From Limnohabitans curvus (GTDB lineage Bacteria; Pseudomonadota; Gammaproteobacteria; Burkholderiales; Burkholderiaceae_C): 64,000 nt of DNA. The notes under the pieces were generated by a model. It was not told where the DNA came from. It saw only the letters and a program-made list of their open reading frames with translations, and ran no database searches. The stretch covers positions 1,054,001 through 1,118,000 of the forward strand of contig NZ_NESP01000001.1 in NCBI RefSeq assembly GCF_003063475.1, given 5' to 3'. The position numbers and the translations under genes were made by a program. Of this stretch, positions 27,690-37,446 are shown in pieces. The stretch's first letter is position 1. Every line of letters begins with the position of its first letter.

Positions 27690-28085
27690 ATTTGTTGTCT
27701 CCTTAGACTTTTTGATTGCAGCCCCTAGGCAGCGGCTGTGGCGGCAACTATCTGTGTGCTAACTGACCGTTTTCTGACGCCCCGTGACCGGACAAATACT
27801 GCTCAAAAAACACAAAACCCGAAAACCAAGTAGAAACCCTCCACTGTTTTTTCTACATGCGGAATTCGGTTCCAAATTTGACCCTGAAAGCCGAAATAAT
27901 TCGCCCTCAAGCGTAGGGGTTTACACCGACAAAATTTGTTCATTTTTTAAGCATTCCCCTCTGAAAAGAAAGAGTTTGACCCCATGACGCGTAAGGACTT
28001 GGTCAGTCCCCCTTTCCACAATGGCTCAGTCAATGAAGGAAGCATCCTTCTTGCGTTTTTCAATAACCCAAATGGGAGATAAACA
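27690..28085. other. divergent intergenic region between the MHS transporter and yjcH-actP
   Basis: These 396 AT-richer bases contain no credible gene. They carry the Shine-Dalgarno sequences of both flanking genes (AAGGAGA for the minus gene, GGGAGA at 28074-28079 for yjcH). A small hairpin GAAGG/CCTTC lies near 28035-28050. TTGACC occurs at 27975 but without a good -10. Regulator sites are expected for an acetate-uptake promoter, but I could not name one. Confidence 0.5.
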
Positions 28086-28394
28086 ATGAGTGATCCAGTG
28101 GTCGACAAGATCCAGAACCACCCGAAATACAAAGAACTGCGCGCCAAGCGCGGTGGCTTCGGTTGGTTCCTCGCCGTGTTGATGTTGGTCGTGTACTACG
28201 GCTACATCGCATTGATTGCATTCAACAAACCTTTCCTCGCACAACCTATCGGTGCTGGCGTGACGACCGTGGGTATTCCATTGGGCATGGGCGTCATCAT
28301 CTTCACGATCGTGATCACCGGCATTTACGTGAACCGCGCAAACAGCGAATACGACAAGCTGACCAAGGAAATCTTGGAGGACGCTACAAAATGA
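28086..28394 (+). CDS. yjcH: DUF485 family inner-membrane protein (YjcH-like)
   Basis: The protein has 102 residues. DUF485 proteins are two-helix membrane proteins encoded immediately before act[37 protein letters not shown] is the family start, and the second membrane segment is [18 protein letters not shown]. The C-terminal tail [17 protein letters not shown] is typical. Its stop overlaps the actP ATG by four bases (ATGA), implying coupled translation. It is thought to assist or regulate ActP, but its mechanism is not settled. Confidence 0.93.
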   Translation: MSDPVVDKIQNHPKYKELRAKRGGFGWFLAVLMLVVYYGYIALIAFNKPFLAQPIGAGVTTVGIPLGMGVIIFTIVITGIYVNRANSEYDKLTKEILEDATK

Positions 28395-30184
28395 AAAAAA
28401 TCTCCACACTCTTAGGCGCATGTCTGGCGCTGGCTGCAGGCACTGCCTTCGCAGCAGGTGCAGACTTGGGTCAAACCACCAAGCAAGCCACCAACTGGAC
28501 CGCCATCATCATGTTCGGCGCATTCGTCATTGCCACTTTGGGCATCACGAAATGGGCCGCAGCTAAAACCAAATCGGCGGCTGACTTCTACACCGCAGGT
28601 GGCGGCATCACAGGCTTCCAAAACGGCTTGGCGATTGCCGGCGACTACATGTCTGCTGCTTCGTTCCTCGGCATTTCCGCTGCTGTGATGGCATCGGGCT
28701 ATGACGGTTTGATCTACTCCATCGGCTTTTTGGTCGGCTGGCCTGTGATCACCTTCTTGATGGCTGAGCGTCTGCGCAACTTGGGCAAATTCACATTTGC
28801 GGACGTTGCAGGCTACCGCTTCCAACAAGCCCCCATCCGCGCCTTTGCTGCCTCTGGCACTTTGGTGGTGGTTGCTTTCTATCTGATCGCTCAGATGGTG
28901 GGCGCTGGTTCATTGATCAAACTGTTGTTCGGTCTGGACTACTGGATCGCCGTGGTGTTGGTCGGTGCATTGATGATGGTGTACGTGTTGTTCGGCGGCA
29001 TGACTGCCACAACATGGGTGCAAATTATCAAAGCCATCATGCTGCTCGCGGGTGTGACTTTCATGGCCTTCATGGTCTTGGCTCAATTCGGCTTCAGCCC
29101 TGAAGCTCTGTTCGCCAAAGGCGTTGAAGTGAAAACAGCCTTGGCTGGCGTGGCGAAAGAAGCTGCCATTGCAGCAGCCACCGCCTCTGCAGCTGCCGCA
29201 GCGACCCCTGAAGCCGCCGCCGCTGCCTCTGCTGCGCTGGACAAAGTCAATGCAACTGACCCAGCACAAGTCGGTATGTCCATCATGGGCCCAGGCGGCT
29301 TCATCAAGGACCCAATCTCGGCCATCTCTTTCGGTATGGCGTTGATGTTCGGTACAGCTGGTTTGCCACACATCTTGATGCGCTTCTTCACGGTGCCTGA
29401 TGCCAAAGAAGCTCGTAAATCTGTGTTCTGGGCAACCACATGGATTGGCTACTTCTACGTGTTGATCTTCATCATCGGTTTCGGTGCCATCACTTTGGTG
29501 GTCACCAACCCTGAATTGAATGCCCAACTCAAAGCCGGTGGCGCCAACATGGCAGCCGTGCTGGTGGCAAAGGCTGTTGGCGGCGACGTGTTCTTCGGCT
29601 TCATCTCTGCCGTGGCATTCGCAACCATCTTGGCTGTGGTGGCTGGCTTGACCTTGTCTGGCGCATCTGCTGTGTCACACGACTTGTACGCCACGGTGTT
29701 CAAGAAGGGTAAAGCTGACAGCGCTTCTGAATTGCGCGTGTCTCGCATCACCACCTTGGCACTCGGTGTTGTCGCTGTGGTGTTGGGCATTGCGTTCGAG
29801 AAGCAAAACATCGCCTTCATGGTGGCCTTAGCTTTCGCGATTGCCGCGTCGGCTAACTTCCCTGTGTTGTTCATGTCTGTGCTGTGGAAAGATTGCACGA
29901 CCAAAGGCGCCGTCATCGGTGGTTTCTTGGGCTTGATCTCTTCTGTGGCTTTGACCGTGGTGTCGCCTTCTGTGTGGGAAGCCGCACTGGGCAACCCCAA
30001 AGGTTCAGCATGGTTCCCTTATGCCTCACCTGCCTTGTTCTCGATGACCATCGGCTTCGTGGGTATCTGGTTGTTCTCCATCTTGGACAACAGCGCACAA
30101 GCCAAGAAAGAACGCGCAGCGTTCGCCGCACAACAAGTGCGTTCGGAAACTGGCTACGGCGCTTCTGGCGCATCAGGTCACTAA
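28391..30184 (+). CDS. actP: cation/acetate symporter ActP
   Basis: ActP is a sodium:solute symporter that takes up acetate and other short monocarboxylates. ATG at 28391 gives 597 residues with a cleavable-looking signal ([23 protein letters not shown]). [31 protein letters not shown] is the SSS family hallmark, and [18 protein letters not shown] is conserved. A roughly 40-residue Ala-rich stretch (about 255-295) interrupts the loop between membrane segments and is longer than in E. coli ActP. It is coupled to yjcH and followed by a strong terminator. Confidence 0.93.
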   Translation: MKKISTLLGACLALAAGTAFAAGADLGQTTKQATNWTAIIMFGAFVIATLGITKWAAAKTKSAADFYTAGGGITGFQNGLAIAGDYMSAASFLGISAAVMASGYDGLIYSIGFLVGWPVITFLMAERLRNLGKFTFADVAGYRFQQAPIRAFAASGTLVVVAFYLIAQMVGAGSLIKLLFGLDYWIAVVLVGALMMVYVLFGGMTATTWVQIIKAIMLLAGVTFMAFMVLAQFGFSPEALFAKGVEVKTALAGVAKEAAIAAATASAAAAATPEAAAAASAALDKVNATDPAQVGMSIMGPGGFIKDPISAISFGMALMFGTAGLPHILMRFFTVPDAKEARKSVFWATTWIGYFYVLIFIIGFGAITLVVTNPELNAQLKAGGANMAAVLVAKAVGGDVFFGFISAVAFATILAVVAGLTLSGASAVSHDLYATVFKKGKADSASELRVSRITTLALGVVAVVLGIAFEKQNIAFMVALAFAIAASANFPVLFMSVLWKDCTTKGAVIGGFLGLISSVALTVVSPSVWEAALGNPKGSAWFPYASPALFSMTIGFVGIWLFSILDNSAQAKKERAAFAAQQVRSETGYGASGASGH

Positions 30185-30221
30185 GACCGTTGGTTCTGAG
30201 TCCTTCGGGGCTCATTCCTTA

Positions 30222-30252
30222 CAAAAACCGAGCATGCGTGCTCGGTTTTTTT
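30222..30252 (+). terminator. rho-independent terminator of yjcH-actP
   Basis: ACCGAGCA and TGCTCGGT pair around TGCG and are followed by seven T. It lies 38 bases beyond the actP stop. Confidence 0.93.
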
Positions 30253-30290
30253 ATGTCGGTTCTCTTTGCTTCTTTGGCTCAGGCGTGTGT

Positions 30291-30356
30291 GGTGGGGTAG
30301 GCGAATACGGCGCCATTCGTCGCGCAGCGATGTAAGCCGTGTTCGCCTACCTCACC
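30291..30356. repeat. palindromic repeat element E
   Basis: Two 21-base arms (30291-30311 and 30336-30356) are inverted with two G-U-compatible differences and enclose a 24-base core. Pairing extends outwards through further G-U matches to about 30282 and 30365. It lies between actP and the 3' end of the exonuclease gene. Its arm-core-arm design resembles elements A-D, but the core shares only a short GCGCAGCGA-type stretch with A. Confidence 0.75.
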
Positions 30357-30385
30357 TCGCGCGCCAACGAAGGGAAGCCAACAAA

Positions 30386-31045
30386 TCAACCGCCCCGCAG
30401 TTGACGCAACTTAATGAACGCCATCGCCGCCATCACAGCATCGTTCAACGCATCATGCGCCTCACGCACAGGCAAATCCAAATCCGACATCAACGTGGCA
30501 AAACGCAAATCGATGTTGGGATTGGTCTGCTGCTCATAAGGCAGCATCTGGCGAAACTTGTGGTCGTAGTACATCGCCGAGACTTCGATCTTGGGCTGCG
30601 GCAGGCCTTGACCCAAGAGCGGCCAAATCGCGCGATTCAGCATGGCCACATCGAACTCTAAAAAGTAGCCCACCAACGGACGGCTGCCAATGAAGCGCAG
30701 GAGTTGCTTCATGGCTTCATCTGCGGGCAAGCCTTGGGCCACGTCTTGACCGCGCAAACGGTGAATACGCACACTGTCCGCAGACACGCCACGCTCGGGA
30801 CGCACCAGCACTTCAAAGCGCTCGCTGGTCATGATTTTGTTGCCCACGATGCGCACCGCGCCAATCGAAATAATTTCATCCGAGCTGACGTTCAAGCCGG
30901 TGGTTTCGCAGTCCAACGACACCCACTCATTGGGCGGTGGGGCGTCAAACATGAAGCGAAATTCAGGCAACCCGAGGTGATAAATCAGCCACTCACGCTT
31001 GAGCGAGCGCCACCACTGCAAAGGAGAGAGAAACGAGATCATCAC
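30386..31045 (-). CDS. 3'-5' exonuclease, DnaQ/polymerase III epsilon-like
   Basis: This is a DEDDh exonuclease of 219 residues. Exo I is SLDCETTGLNVSSDEIISIGAV, Exo II is in LVGYFLEFDVAMLNR, and Exo III is HDALNDAVMAAMAF with the catalytic H and D. It is shorter than true DnaQ and lacks the polymerase-binding tail, so it is probably an accessory exonuclease. GTG at 31045 or ATG at 31042 starts it. The upstream cNMP/CBS gene's stop overlaps that start, and in relatives the DUF294 protein and this exonuclease are commonly paired. Confidence 0.9.
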   Translation of the reverse strand: MMISFLSPLQWWRSLKREWLIYHLGLPEFRFMFDAPPPNEWVSLDCETTGLNVSSDEIISIGAVRIVGNKIMTSERFEVLVRPERGVSADSVRIHRLRGQDVAQGLPADEAMKQLLRFIGSRPLVGYFLEFDVAMLNRAIWPLLGQGLPQPKIEVSAMYYDHKFRQMLPYEQQTNPNIDLRFATLMSDLDLPVREAHDALNDAVMAAMAFIKLRQLRGG

Positions 31046-32650
31046 AGCGCATCAAGTTTGAAACGGCTGCGCAACAAAGCTTTGAAATGCTTCACCACCC
31101 CCAGCGCGTCTTTCAACAAGTCGCGCTCCAAGGTCGACAGCTTGGCCACATTGACCAAGCCTGACACTTCACGTTGCGTTTCCATTTCGGTCACGCCTGC
31201 CTTGAGCTTCAGACCCATCAAAAAATGCAAGCTCTGCGTGAGGTCGGCACCCAGCGCAGGTGTGATGACGTTTTTCAGCACCAAAGCATCAATGCGCGCC
31301 GTGGTACTGGTCTCTTGCAAATGCTCGGCCAAGGCCAAGCTGCGCACGCCATGCACCAGCGGGAAGATGCCTTCTTTCTTGAGGTGCAAGCCTTGCTGGT
31401 CATCCAAGCCTAACAAACGGTTCCACCAACCTTGGCTGTTGCCAAAAGCGTCAATCGCTGCTGCAAAGCGCGCCAGCATGGCATCGTTCAAACGCGGACA
31501 AAGCTTGCGAGAACGACTGGCAAATGGCTTCCAGGTTATCGGGCGGCGTGTAGCCATCGCGCAGGACAAGCCCGTTGTCTTGGTCCGTCTTCAGCAGCTG
31601 TTCGCCGCGCCCTTCGCTGCCCATCACAAACAAGCAACTGTTAGCCACCAGGTCTGCGGGGGCGATCAACTGCCAAGCGCGTTCAAACAAACGGGCATTC
31701 AAGTCTTGCACCAAGCGCGCAATCAAACTCACGCGCGTACCGCTGCGGTACAGCGTGGTCACCATGCGGGTGATTTGCGCGGCGGCTTGGGCCAAACCTT
31801 CAATGTCTGTCGCTGCCTCAACCTGCACCGTGATGAGGTGCGAATGGTTGGACAAGAAGCTGAACAAGTCCAAGGCCTCTAGAACGCCCACCACACGGTT
31901 GTCGTCCATCACCACCAAACGGTGCACACGGTGGCGCTGCAACAACGCCAAGGCATCGCCCACTTGGTCAGAGGGTCGCACAGCGATGAGCTGAAAGTTG
32001 GCGAGGTCTCCGACCTTTTGTTGCGCCAATGGTGTGCCATTCAGGATCGCGCGTTGCAAGGTCGAGGCGGTAAACACCCCCAAGCGCTCAGGCGTGCTAC
32101 TGCGATCACGCACCAACACACATTTGGTGCGTTGCGCTTGCAGCACCTTGACCACCGACAGCACATCGGCACCCATGTCTACAAAATGCGCGGGACGCAC
32201 AAAAGCCTCATCCACACGCGAGAGCGTGAGCGACTGCAGTTCGTGTTGGCTTTGTCGCTGCGACAAAGCCGTGAGTTTGTTGCTCAAGTCCGAGAACAAC
32301 AACGCGCCAAAAGTGGCATTGCTGGCAATCAAATCGGTCACGGTTTTGCGCGCCAGTTGGTAGGCCACCACCTCTTCTTGCGCCACAAATTTGTTGCTGG
32401 TTTTACCTGCCACCAGCCCGCGACCATCAAAGGTGTCGTCGGGCCCATAAGTAGTGATCACCTCGTCGCCGTCATACTGCGTGACAAACCCTTTGATGAT
32501 GACAAACAGATGTGTGGGAGCGGTGCCCACATCCAGAATGGCTTCACCCTCGGGGTAATAAACCACGTCCACGCTGTCGCGCACCAAGCGCTGTTGGTCG
32601 GGCGTTAAGCAGTCAAACGGGGAGGCTGAGAAGTTAAAAGCGTTAGGCAT
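31042..32650 (-). pseudogene. cNMP-binding/CBS/DUF294 nucleotidyltransferase-like gene, frameshifted by deletion
   Basis: The first part (32650 to about 31490) encodes a cyclic-nucleotide-binding domain, a CBS pair and the DUF294 domain with GSEGRGEQLLKTDQDNGL. It reads to SFSQALSAF and then runs into eleven unrelated residues and a stop at 31451. From about 31488 a shifted frame (31569-31042) continues with NDAMLARFAAAIDAF, LHLKKEGIFPLVHGVRSLAL and the rest of the DUF294 C-terminal domain. The segment normally between them (starting GYPPCPG in relatives, some 80-100 residues) is missing, so a deletion plus frameshift is the simplest account. A sequencing or assembly error cannot be excluded. 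The intact family is linked to cAMP-type signalling with the exonuclease partner. Confidence 0.8.
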
Positions 32651-32678
32651 GAGGGCATTTTTATAGCAATGCCCCGAT

Positions 32679-33311
32679 TCAACGCTTCACGCCTTGCTGG
32701 ATGCTTGCGGCAGCATCCCAGGCCGAGTCAAACCATTGATCTTCATCAAGGTAAGCGCGCATCATCGGCAAGGCATCCAGGCCCCAGAAAACTTTGTCAT
32801 CGACACAAAACGTGGGTACGCCAAATGCCCCGCGAGCAATGGCCTCTTCGGTGTTGGCTTTGAGCTGCTCTTTCACATCGGGGGCATCCACCGAGCGCTG
32901 GGGTGCCAACTGCTGTGTGAGGGTTTGCAAACGCGCCACGTCATCGGCAGCGGCACCGCCCTGCCACACATGTTTGAAGAGGGCTTCGCACACATAGCGG
33001 TTAGGCTCCCCGTCGACGCTGCACGCCACGGCCAAGCGCAACAGGGCCAGTGGGTTGAACGGGTGTGATTGCGGCATGTCCAACGGAGTGCCAAGCTGCT
33101 TGGCTTGCCACAGCACTTGACGATAAGTCCACTCACGTTTGCCTGCAATTTCAGCAGGGCCCAGCTGGCCGTGGTGCTTGAGCATGCCAGCGAACAACAC
33201 AGGCTTGTAAACCATGCGGTGACTCACGCCCATCAAATGTTTTGGCAACACCTCAAACGCGAGGTAGGCGTAGGGCGAGATGAAATCAAGGTAACAAGTG
33301 ATGGTTTTCAT
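32679..33311 (-). CDS. 2-hydroxychromene-2-carboxylate isomerase / DsbA-like family protein
   Basis: The protein has 210 residues from ATG at 33311 (MKTITCYLDFISPYAYLAFEVLP). The thioredoxin-like HCCA-isomerase start FDFISPY is seen as LDFISPYAYLA with serine in place of a CxxC pair. GVFGVPTF is seen as GAFGVPTFCVDDKVFWGLDAL with the cis-proline. Members isomerise aromatic-degradation intermediates or act as glutathione-dependent enzymes. Nothing nearby points to naphthalene breakdown, so the substrate is unknown. It lies 28 bases upstream of the broken DUF294 gene. Confidence 0.85.
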   Translation of the reverse strand: MKTITCYLDFISPYAYLAFEVLPKHLMGVSHRMVYKPVLFAGMLKHHGQLGPAEIAGKREWTYRQVLWQAKQLGTPLDMPQSHPFNPLALLRLAVACSVDGEPNRYVCEALFKHVWQGGAAADDVARLQTLTQQLAPQRSVDAPDVKEQLKANTEEAIARGAFGVPTFCVDDKVFWGLDALPMMRAYLDEDQWFDSAWDAAASIQQGVKR

Positions 33312-33339
33312 GGATGCCTTCTTTGTCAAAAACGCCGCG

Positions 33340-33648
33340 CTACTTCGGCAAGGCCGATGCAACGGCGTGCGCCGCCAAACGCTCGCCAATCAACTGCCAC
33401 ACCGCACGCTTGTCATCCGTGACGCGCTGGCCCCATCCGCCTATTTCATCCAAGGTGCGCCAGCACCCTTCGCAATACGTGGTGTCGTCCGACATACGAC
33501 ATATCGAGATGCAAGGGGACGGGGGCGCATCGTTGCTTTGCAACACGCGCTTGGTTTGCGCTTGCAAGCGCAAATCAGCAGGCGTCAGGCCCTGGAGTTT
33601 GGGGGTGAGTTCGCTTCCACACATGGCTGCATTGTCAGCGAACGCCAA
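33340..33648 (-). CDS. DUF1289 domain protein
   Basis: The protein has 102 residues at most; the real start may be shorter, because the conserved part begins at PSPCISICRM (about residue 44). The DUF1289 zinc-ribbon-like pattern C-x3-C-x9-C-x2-C reads CISICRMSDDTTYCEGCWRTLDEI, followed by GWGQRVTDDKRAVW. Its role is unknown in the family; it is usually seen as a small stand-alone protein. It follows liuE by four bases on the minus strand, so it is probably transcribed with the liu genes. Confidence 0.85.
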   Translation of the reverse strand: MAFADNAAMCGSELTPKLQGLTPADLRLQAQTKRVLQSNDAPPSPCISICRMSDDTTYCEGCWRTLDEIGGWGQRVTDDKRAVWQLIGERLAAHAVASALPK

Positions 33649-33652
33649 CCGC

Positions 33653-34573
33653 TCAAACGGCGCGTTTGTTCAAGACCGCGCGGGACACCAGGGAATTGGG
33701 TTGGCGCCCCAAGGCGTTGCTAATGAACACGCCTGCGTCAATGAGCTTATCGAGATGAATGCCGGTCTCAATGCCCATGCCTTGCAGCATGTAGACCACG
33801 TCTTCGGTGGCCACGTTGCCAGTGGCACCTTTGGCATAGGGGCACCCACCCAGACCTGCGACCGACGACTGAAAATTCCACACGCCCACCTGCAAAGCCG
33901 CGAGGGTGTTGACCAAGGCCTGGCCGTATGTGTCGTGAAAATGGCCCGACACGTCGTTGAGTGCATAGTGCCTAAGCGTGGCCTCAATGGCCGCCTGCAC
34001 TTTGCGCGGTGTGCCCACGCCAATGGTGTCGGCCACGTCCACGCGCTGAATGCCAATGCTTTTCATCAAGCCGGCAAGGTAGCCGACACGTTCGGGGGCA
34101 ATCTCGCCTTCGTAGGGGCAGCCCACCGTGCAACTCATCGCGCCGCGCACGGCAATGCCTGCATCGCGTGCGGCCTTCACCACGGGCGCGAAACGCTCAA
34201 TGCTTTCCTCAATCGAACAGTTGATGTTCTTTTGACTGAAGGCTTCGCTGGCCGCACCAAACACCACAATCTCGTCCGGCTTGGTTTTCAAGGCGGCTTC
34301 AAAGCCTTGCAAATTGGGGGTGAGCACCGAGTAGCGCACATCGGGTTGGCGGTGAATGCCTGCCATCACCTCGGCGTTGTCGGCCATTTGCGGCACCCAT
34401 TTGGGTGACACAAAACTGGTGACTTCAATTTCGTTCAAACCGGCGTCTTGCAGGCGATGCACCAGCTCCACCTTGACGGCGGCAGGCACAGGTTGTTTTT
34501 CGTTTTGCAGGCCATCACGCGGGCCGACATCGATCAACTTCACACGTCGCGGAAGATTCATCACCATGGTCAC
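33653..34573 (-). CDS. liuE: hydroxymethylglutaryl-CoA lyase
   Basis: HMG-CoA lyase cleaves HMG-CoA to acetyl-CoA and acetoacetate, the last step of leucine breakdown. The protein has 306 residues. The HMGL-like TIM-barrel signature VGPRDGLQNEK lies near residues 17-27. FHDTYGQALVN (catalytic metal-site histidines) and the catalytic-cysteine loop GLGGCPYAKGATGN are present. Its start overlaps the liuD stop by four bases. It is the last liu gene of the carboxylase block. Confidence 0.95.
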   Translation of the reverse strand: MTMVMNLPRRVKLIDVGPRDGLQNEKQPVPAAVKVELVHRLQDAGLNEIEVTSFVSPKWVPQMADNAEVMAGIHRQPDVRYSVLTPNLQGFEAALKTKPDEIVVFGAASEAFSQKNINCSIEESIERFAPVVKAARDAGIAVRGAMSCTVGCPYEGEIAPERVGYLAGLMKSIGIQRVDVADTIGVGTPRKVQAAIEATLRHYALNDVSGHFHDTYGQALVNTLAALQVGVWNFQSSVAGLGGCPYAKGATGNVATEDVVYMLQGMGIETGIHLDKLIDAGVFISNALGRQPNSLVSRAVLNKRAV

Positions 34574-36615
34574 ACCTTCAATTTCAAAAGTTCTTCGCCT
34601 TCGGCCACTTGGTCGCCCGGCGCATAGAGCAGTTCCAACACTTCACCATCCGCAGGCGCGGCAATGGTGTGCTCCATTTTCATCGCTTCCATGACCGCCA
34701 GTGGCTGACCCGCCTTGACTTTGTCACCTGCAGCAACCGAAAACGACACCACCTTACCAGGCATGGGCGCGGTCAAACGGCCACCTGCCTCTTGCACTTC
34801 GCCGGCGTGTGCCAAGGCATCCACCAAGGTGATGCGCGTCGCACCCTGCGGCGCAAACACATGGGCCACATCTTCGTGGCCTTGTGTTTCATGGAACACC
34901 TGCACGCGGGCGTGATGGCCAGCAAAGCTGATGTGCAACGCATCGCCGTCTTCGCGATAGGCCAAGGTGCCTGACACATCGCCATCTGCATCGGTCACGC
35001 AGAGCTGCAAGCTGCCATCGTGGGCATAGGTCAGCACGGTTTCGTATGACGCGCCATGGAACACAAAACCAAAGTTGCGCGAGGCGACACCAAAAGCGCG
35101 CCAGCCATCGCGACTGCTGAAAGGGTCGTTGCCCTTCAAGGCCTGTTCCCGGTGCAGCGTGTTGGCCACCACCGAGGCAGCGGTGAGTGCCAAGCCCAAA
35201 GGCTCTTGCGCGAACAAGGCTTTTTCTTCGCGTTGAATCAAGGCGGTGTCGAGCTTGGCCGTGGCAAACGAATCGGTGCGAATGATGTGGCGCAAGAACT
35301 GCACGTTGGTCGTCAAGCCCACGATGCGGGTTTGCGACAGGGCTTCGTCCAAACGTGCCAACGCTTGCTCACGCGTGTCACCATGCACGATGAGCTTGGC
35401 CACCATCGAGTCGTAAAACGGGCTGATGCTGTCGCCTTCGCGCACGCCGTCGTCGATGCGGACCGCAATGCCTGTGTCGCTCGTGTTCGGAATTTCAAAG
35501 CTGCTGCATGTGGGCTTGCGATACACCGCCAAGGTACCGGTGGCAGGCAAGAAGTTGTTGTCGGGGTTCTCCGCGCAAATACGCGCTTCGATGGCGTGAC
35601 CGTGAATGCGCAAGTCGCTTTGTTGCAAAGGCAGCGGCTCGCCGCTGGCCACGCGCAGTTGCCATTCCACCAAGTCGAGGCCAGTGATGGCTTCGGTCAC
35701 CGGGTGTTCCACCTGCAAACGCGTGTTCATCTCCATGAAGAAAAACTTCATGGACTCCGGTTTGTCATACGCGGTTTGTTCGACGATGAATTCCACCGTG
35801 CCGGCGCCCACGTAGTTCACGGCTTTGGCTGCAGCCACGGCAGCCTCGCCCATCTGCTTGCGCAGCGCTTCGGTCATGCCGGGTGCGGGCGCTTCTTCCA
35901 ACACTTTTTGATGGCGGCGTTGCACCGAGCAATCTCGCTCAAACAAATACACACAGTTGCCGTGGGTGTCGCCAAACACTTGAATTTCAATGTGGCGTGG
36001 ACGTTGCACGTATTTCTCGATCAGCACTGCGTCGTCGCCAAAGCTGTTGATGGCTTCGCGTTTGCAGCTGGCCAATGCATCGGCAAACTCGGCGCTGCTG
36101 TTGACCACGCGCATGCCTTTGCCACCACCGCCTGCGCTGGCTTTGATGAGCGCGGGGTAGCCAATGCGGTCGGCTTCGCGCTGCAGCAACGCAGGGTCTT
36201 GGTCAGCGGCATGGTAGCCGGGCACCAAAGGCACGCCTGCTTTTTCCATCAGCTGTTTGGATTCAGCTTTCAAGCCCATCGCCAAAATCGCTGAGGCGGG
36301 TGGCCCAATAAACACGAGTCCTGCTGCTGCGCACGCTTTGGCAAAGTCTTCGTTCTCACTCAAAAAGCCGTAGCCGGGATGCACCGCTTGTGCGCCGGTG
36401 TCTTTGGCCGCTTGCAAGATGCGCTCCCAGCGCAAGTAGCTGTCTTTGGGGGCGCTGCCACCGATGTGCACGGCTTCGTCGCAGACCTGTACATGCTTGG
36501 CTTGTGCGTCGGCATCCGAATACACGGCCACGGTTTTGATACCCATGCGGCGGGCGGTGGCGGCAACGCGGCAAGCGATTTCGCCGCGGTTGGCAATCAG
36601 AATTTTCTTAAACAT
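34570..36615 (-). CDS. liuD: 3-methylcrotonyl-CoA carboxylase, biotin-carboxylase/biotin-carrier subunit
   Basis: This is the alpha subunit of methylcrotonyl-CoA carboxylase, which carboxylates 3-methylcrotonyl-CoA with bicarbonate and ATP. The protein has 681 residues. The biotin carboxylase domain begins MFKKILIANRGEIACRVA, with GGGGKGMRVV as the ATP-grasp loop and FFMEMNTRLQVEHPVTE as the catalytic region. The C-terminal carrier domain holds the biotinylated lysine in EAMKMEH. Acetyl- or propionyl-CoA carboxylases are similar, but the liuB, liuC and liuE neighbours settle the substrate. It needs biotin ligase elsewhere. Confidence 0.95.
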   Translation of the reverse strand: MFKKILIANRGEIACRVAATARRMGIKTVAVYSDADAQAKHVQVCDEAVHIGGSAPKDSYLRWERILQAAKDTGAQAVHPGYGFLSENEDFAKACAAAGLVFIGPPASAILAMGLKAESKQLMEKAGVPLVPGYHAADQDPALLQREADRIGYPALIKASAGGGGKGMRVVNSSAEFADALASCKREAINSFGDDAVLIEKYVQRPRHIEIQVFGDTHGNCVYLFERDCSVQRRHQKVLEEAPAPGMTEALRKQMGEAAVAAAKAVNYVGAGTVEFIVEQTAYDKPESMKFFFMEMNTRLQVEHPVTEAITGLDLVEWQLRVASGEPLPLQQSDLRIHGHAIEARICAENPDNNFLPATGTLAVYRKPTCSSFEIPNTSDTGIAVRIDDGVREGDSISPFYDSMVAKLIVHGDTREQALARLDEALSQTRIVGLTTNVQFLRHIIRTDSFATAKLDTALIQREEKALFAQEPLGLALTAASVVANTLHREQALKGNDPFSSRDGWRAFGVASRNFGFVFHGASYETVLTYAHDGSLQLCVTDADGDVSGTLAYREDGDALHISFAGHHARVQVFHETQGHEDVAHVFAPQGATRITLVDALAHAGEVQEAGGRLTAPMPGKVVSFSVAAGDKVKAGQPLAVMEAMKMEHTIAAPADGEVLELLYAPGDQVAEGEELLKLKV

Positions 36616-36639
36616 CTTTGAATCCTTTTTCCGAGAAGC

Positions 36640-37434
36640 TCACAGCAACCACGAAGGCTTGCGCTTTTGCAAAAAGGACTGCACGCCCTCTTTGCCTTCA
36701 GCACTTGAACGAATATCGGCAATGCCCGCCACGGTGTGCGCCACCAAGGCGTCGTCAATTTCGCGCTCAGCCACGTCTTGCACCAAGCGTTTGCAAGCGC
36801 GCACGGCGTTGGGGCTGGCACTGACCAAGGCGCTGGTCAACTCGGCCACTTTGACATCCAACGCATCAGCAGCCACCACCTCGTGAACGAGGCCCATGCG
36901 ATGCGCCTCAGCCGCACTGAAACGCTCAGCCGTTAAAAAGTAACGATGCGACGCACGTGCCCCCATGGCGCGAATCACATAGGGGCTGATGGTGGCGGGG
37001 ATGAGCCCCAGCTTCACCTCGCTCAAGCAGTAGGTGGCCGAGTCCACACTCACCGCCATGTCGCACGCAGCGACCAAGCCCACGCCACCGGCAAACACAT
37101 CGCCTTGCACGCGGGCTATTGTTGGTTTGGGGCATTCGTAAATCGCACGCAACATGGCAGCAAGCTGGCCTGCATCGGCGAGGTTTTCGTCGCGCGTGTA
37201 GTCGGCCATGCGACGCATCCAGTTCAGGTCGGCACCGGCGCAAAACGCGGGGCCTTCTGCGGCCAACACGACGCAGCGCACGTCGGCGGCAAGAGCGGCC
37301 TCAGTGAATGCGTTTTTCAACTCGGCAATCACTTCGTCGTTGAAGGCGTTGCGCACGTCGGGGCGGCTGAGGGTGATGGTGCGAATGGCACCTTGGGTTG
37401 TGATACTCAATGCGGTAGGTGTAGTGGCGCTCAT
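36640..37434 (-). CDS. liuC: enoyl-CoA hydratase family, probable methylglutaconyl-CoA hydratase
   Basis: This is a crotonase-fold hydratase that would convert 3-methylglutaconyl-CoA to HMG-CoA. ATG at 37434 gives 264 residues (MSATTPTALSITTQGAIRTI); GTG at 37443 is the alternative. The oxyanion-hole strand AEGPAFCAGADLNWMRRM and the second active-site strand GDVFAGGVGLVAACDMAVS are present. Crotonases have broad substrates, but its place between liuB and liuD makes the leucine role the best reading. Confidence 0.9.
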   Translation of the reverse strand: MSATTPTALSITTQGAIRTITLSRPDVRNAFNDEVIAELKNAFTEAALAADVRCVVLAAEGPAFCAGADLNWMRRMADYTRDENLADAGQLAAMLRAIYECPKPTIARVQGDVFAGGVGLVAACDMAVSVDSATYCLSEVKLGLIPATISPYVIRAMGARASHRYFLTAERFSAAEAHRMGLVHEVVAADALDVKVAELTSALVSASPNAVRACKRLVQDVAEREIDDALVAHTVAGIADIRSSAEGKEGVQSFLQKRKPSWLL

Positions 37435-37446
37435 GTCAATCACCCA

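Noticed and set aside
27970..28020. Sigma54 or sigma70 promoter before yjcH
   Set aside because: TTGACC has no acceptable -10 at 16-19 bases, and no GG-N10-GC pair with sigma54 spacing was found.
33314..34408. 364-codon open frame on the plus strand
   Set aside because: Antisense to liuE and the DUF1289 gene; no family features.
35056..36294. 412-codon open frame on the plus strand
   Set aside because: It is antisense to liuD, whose biotin carboxylase motifs are complete; high-GC third positions commonly keep the opposite strand open.
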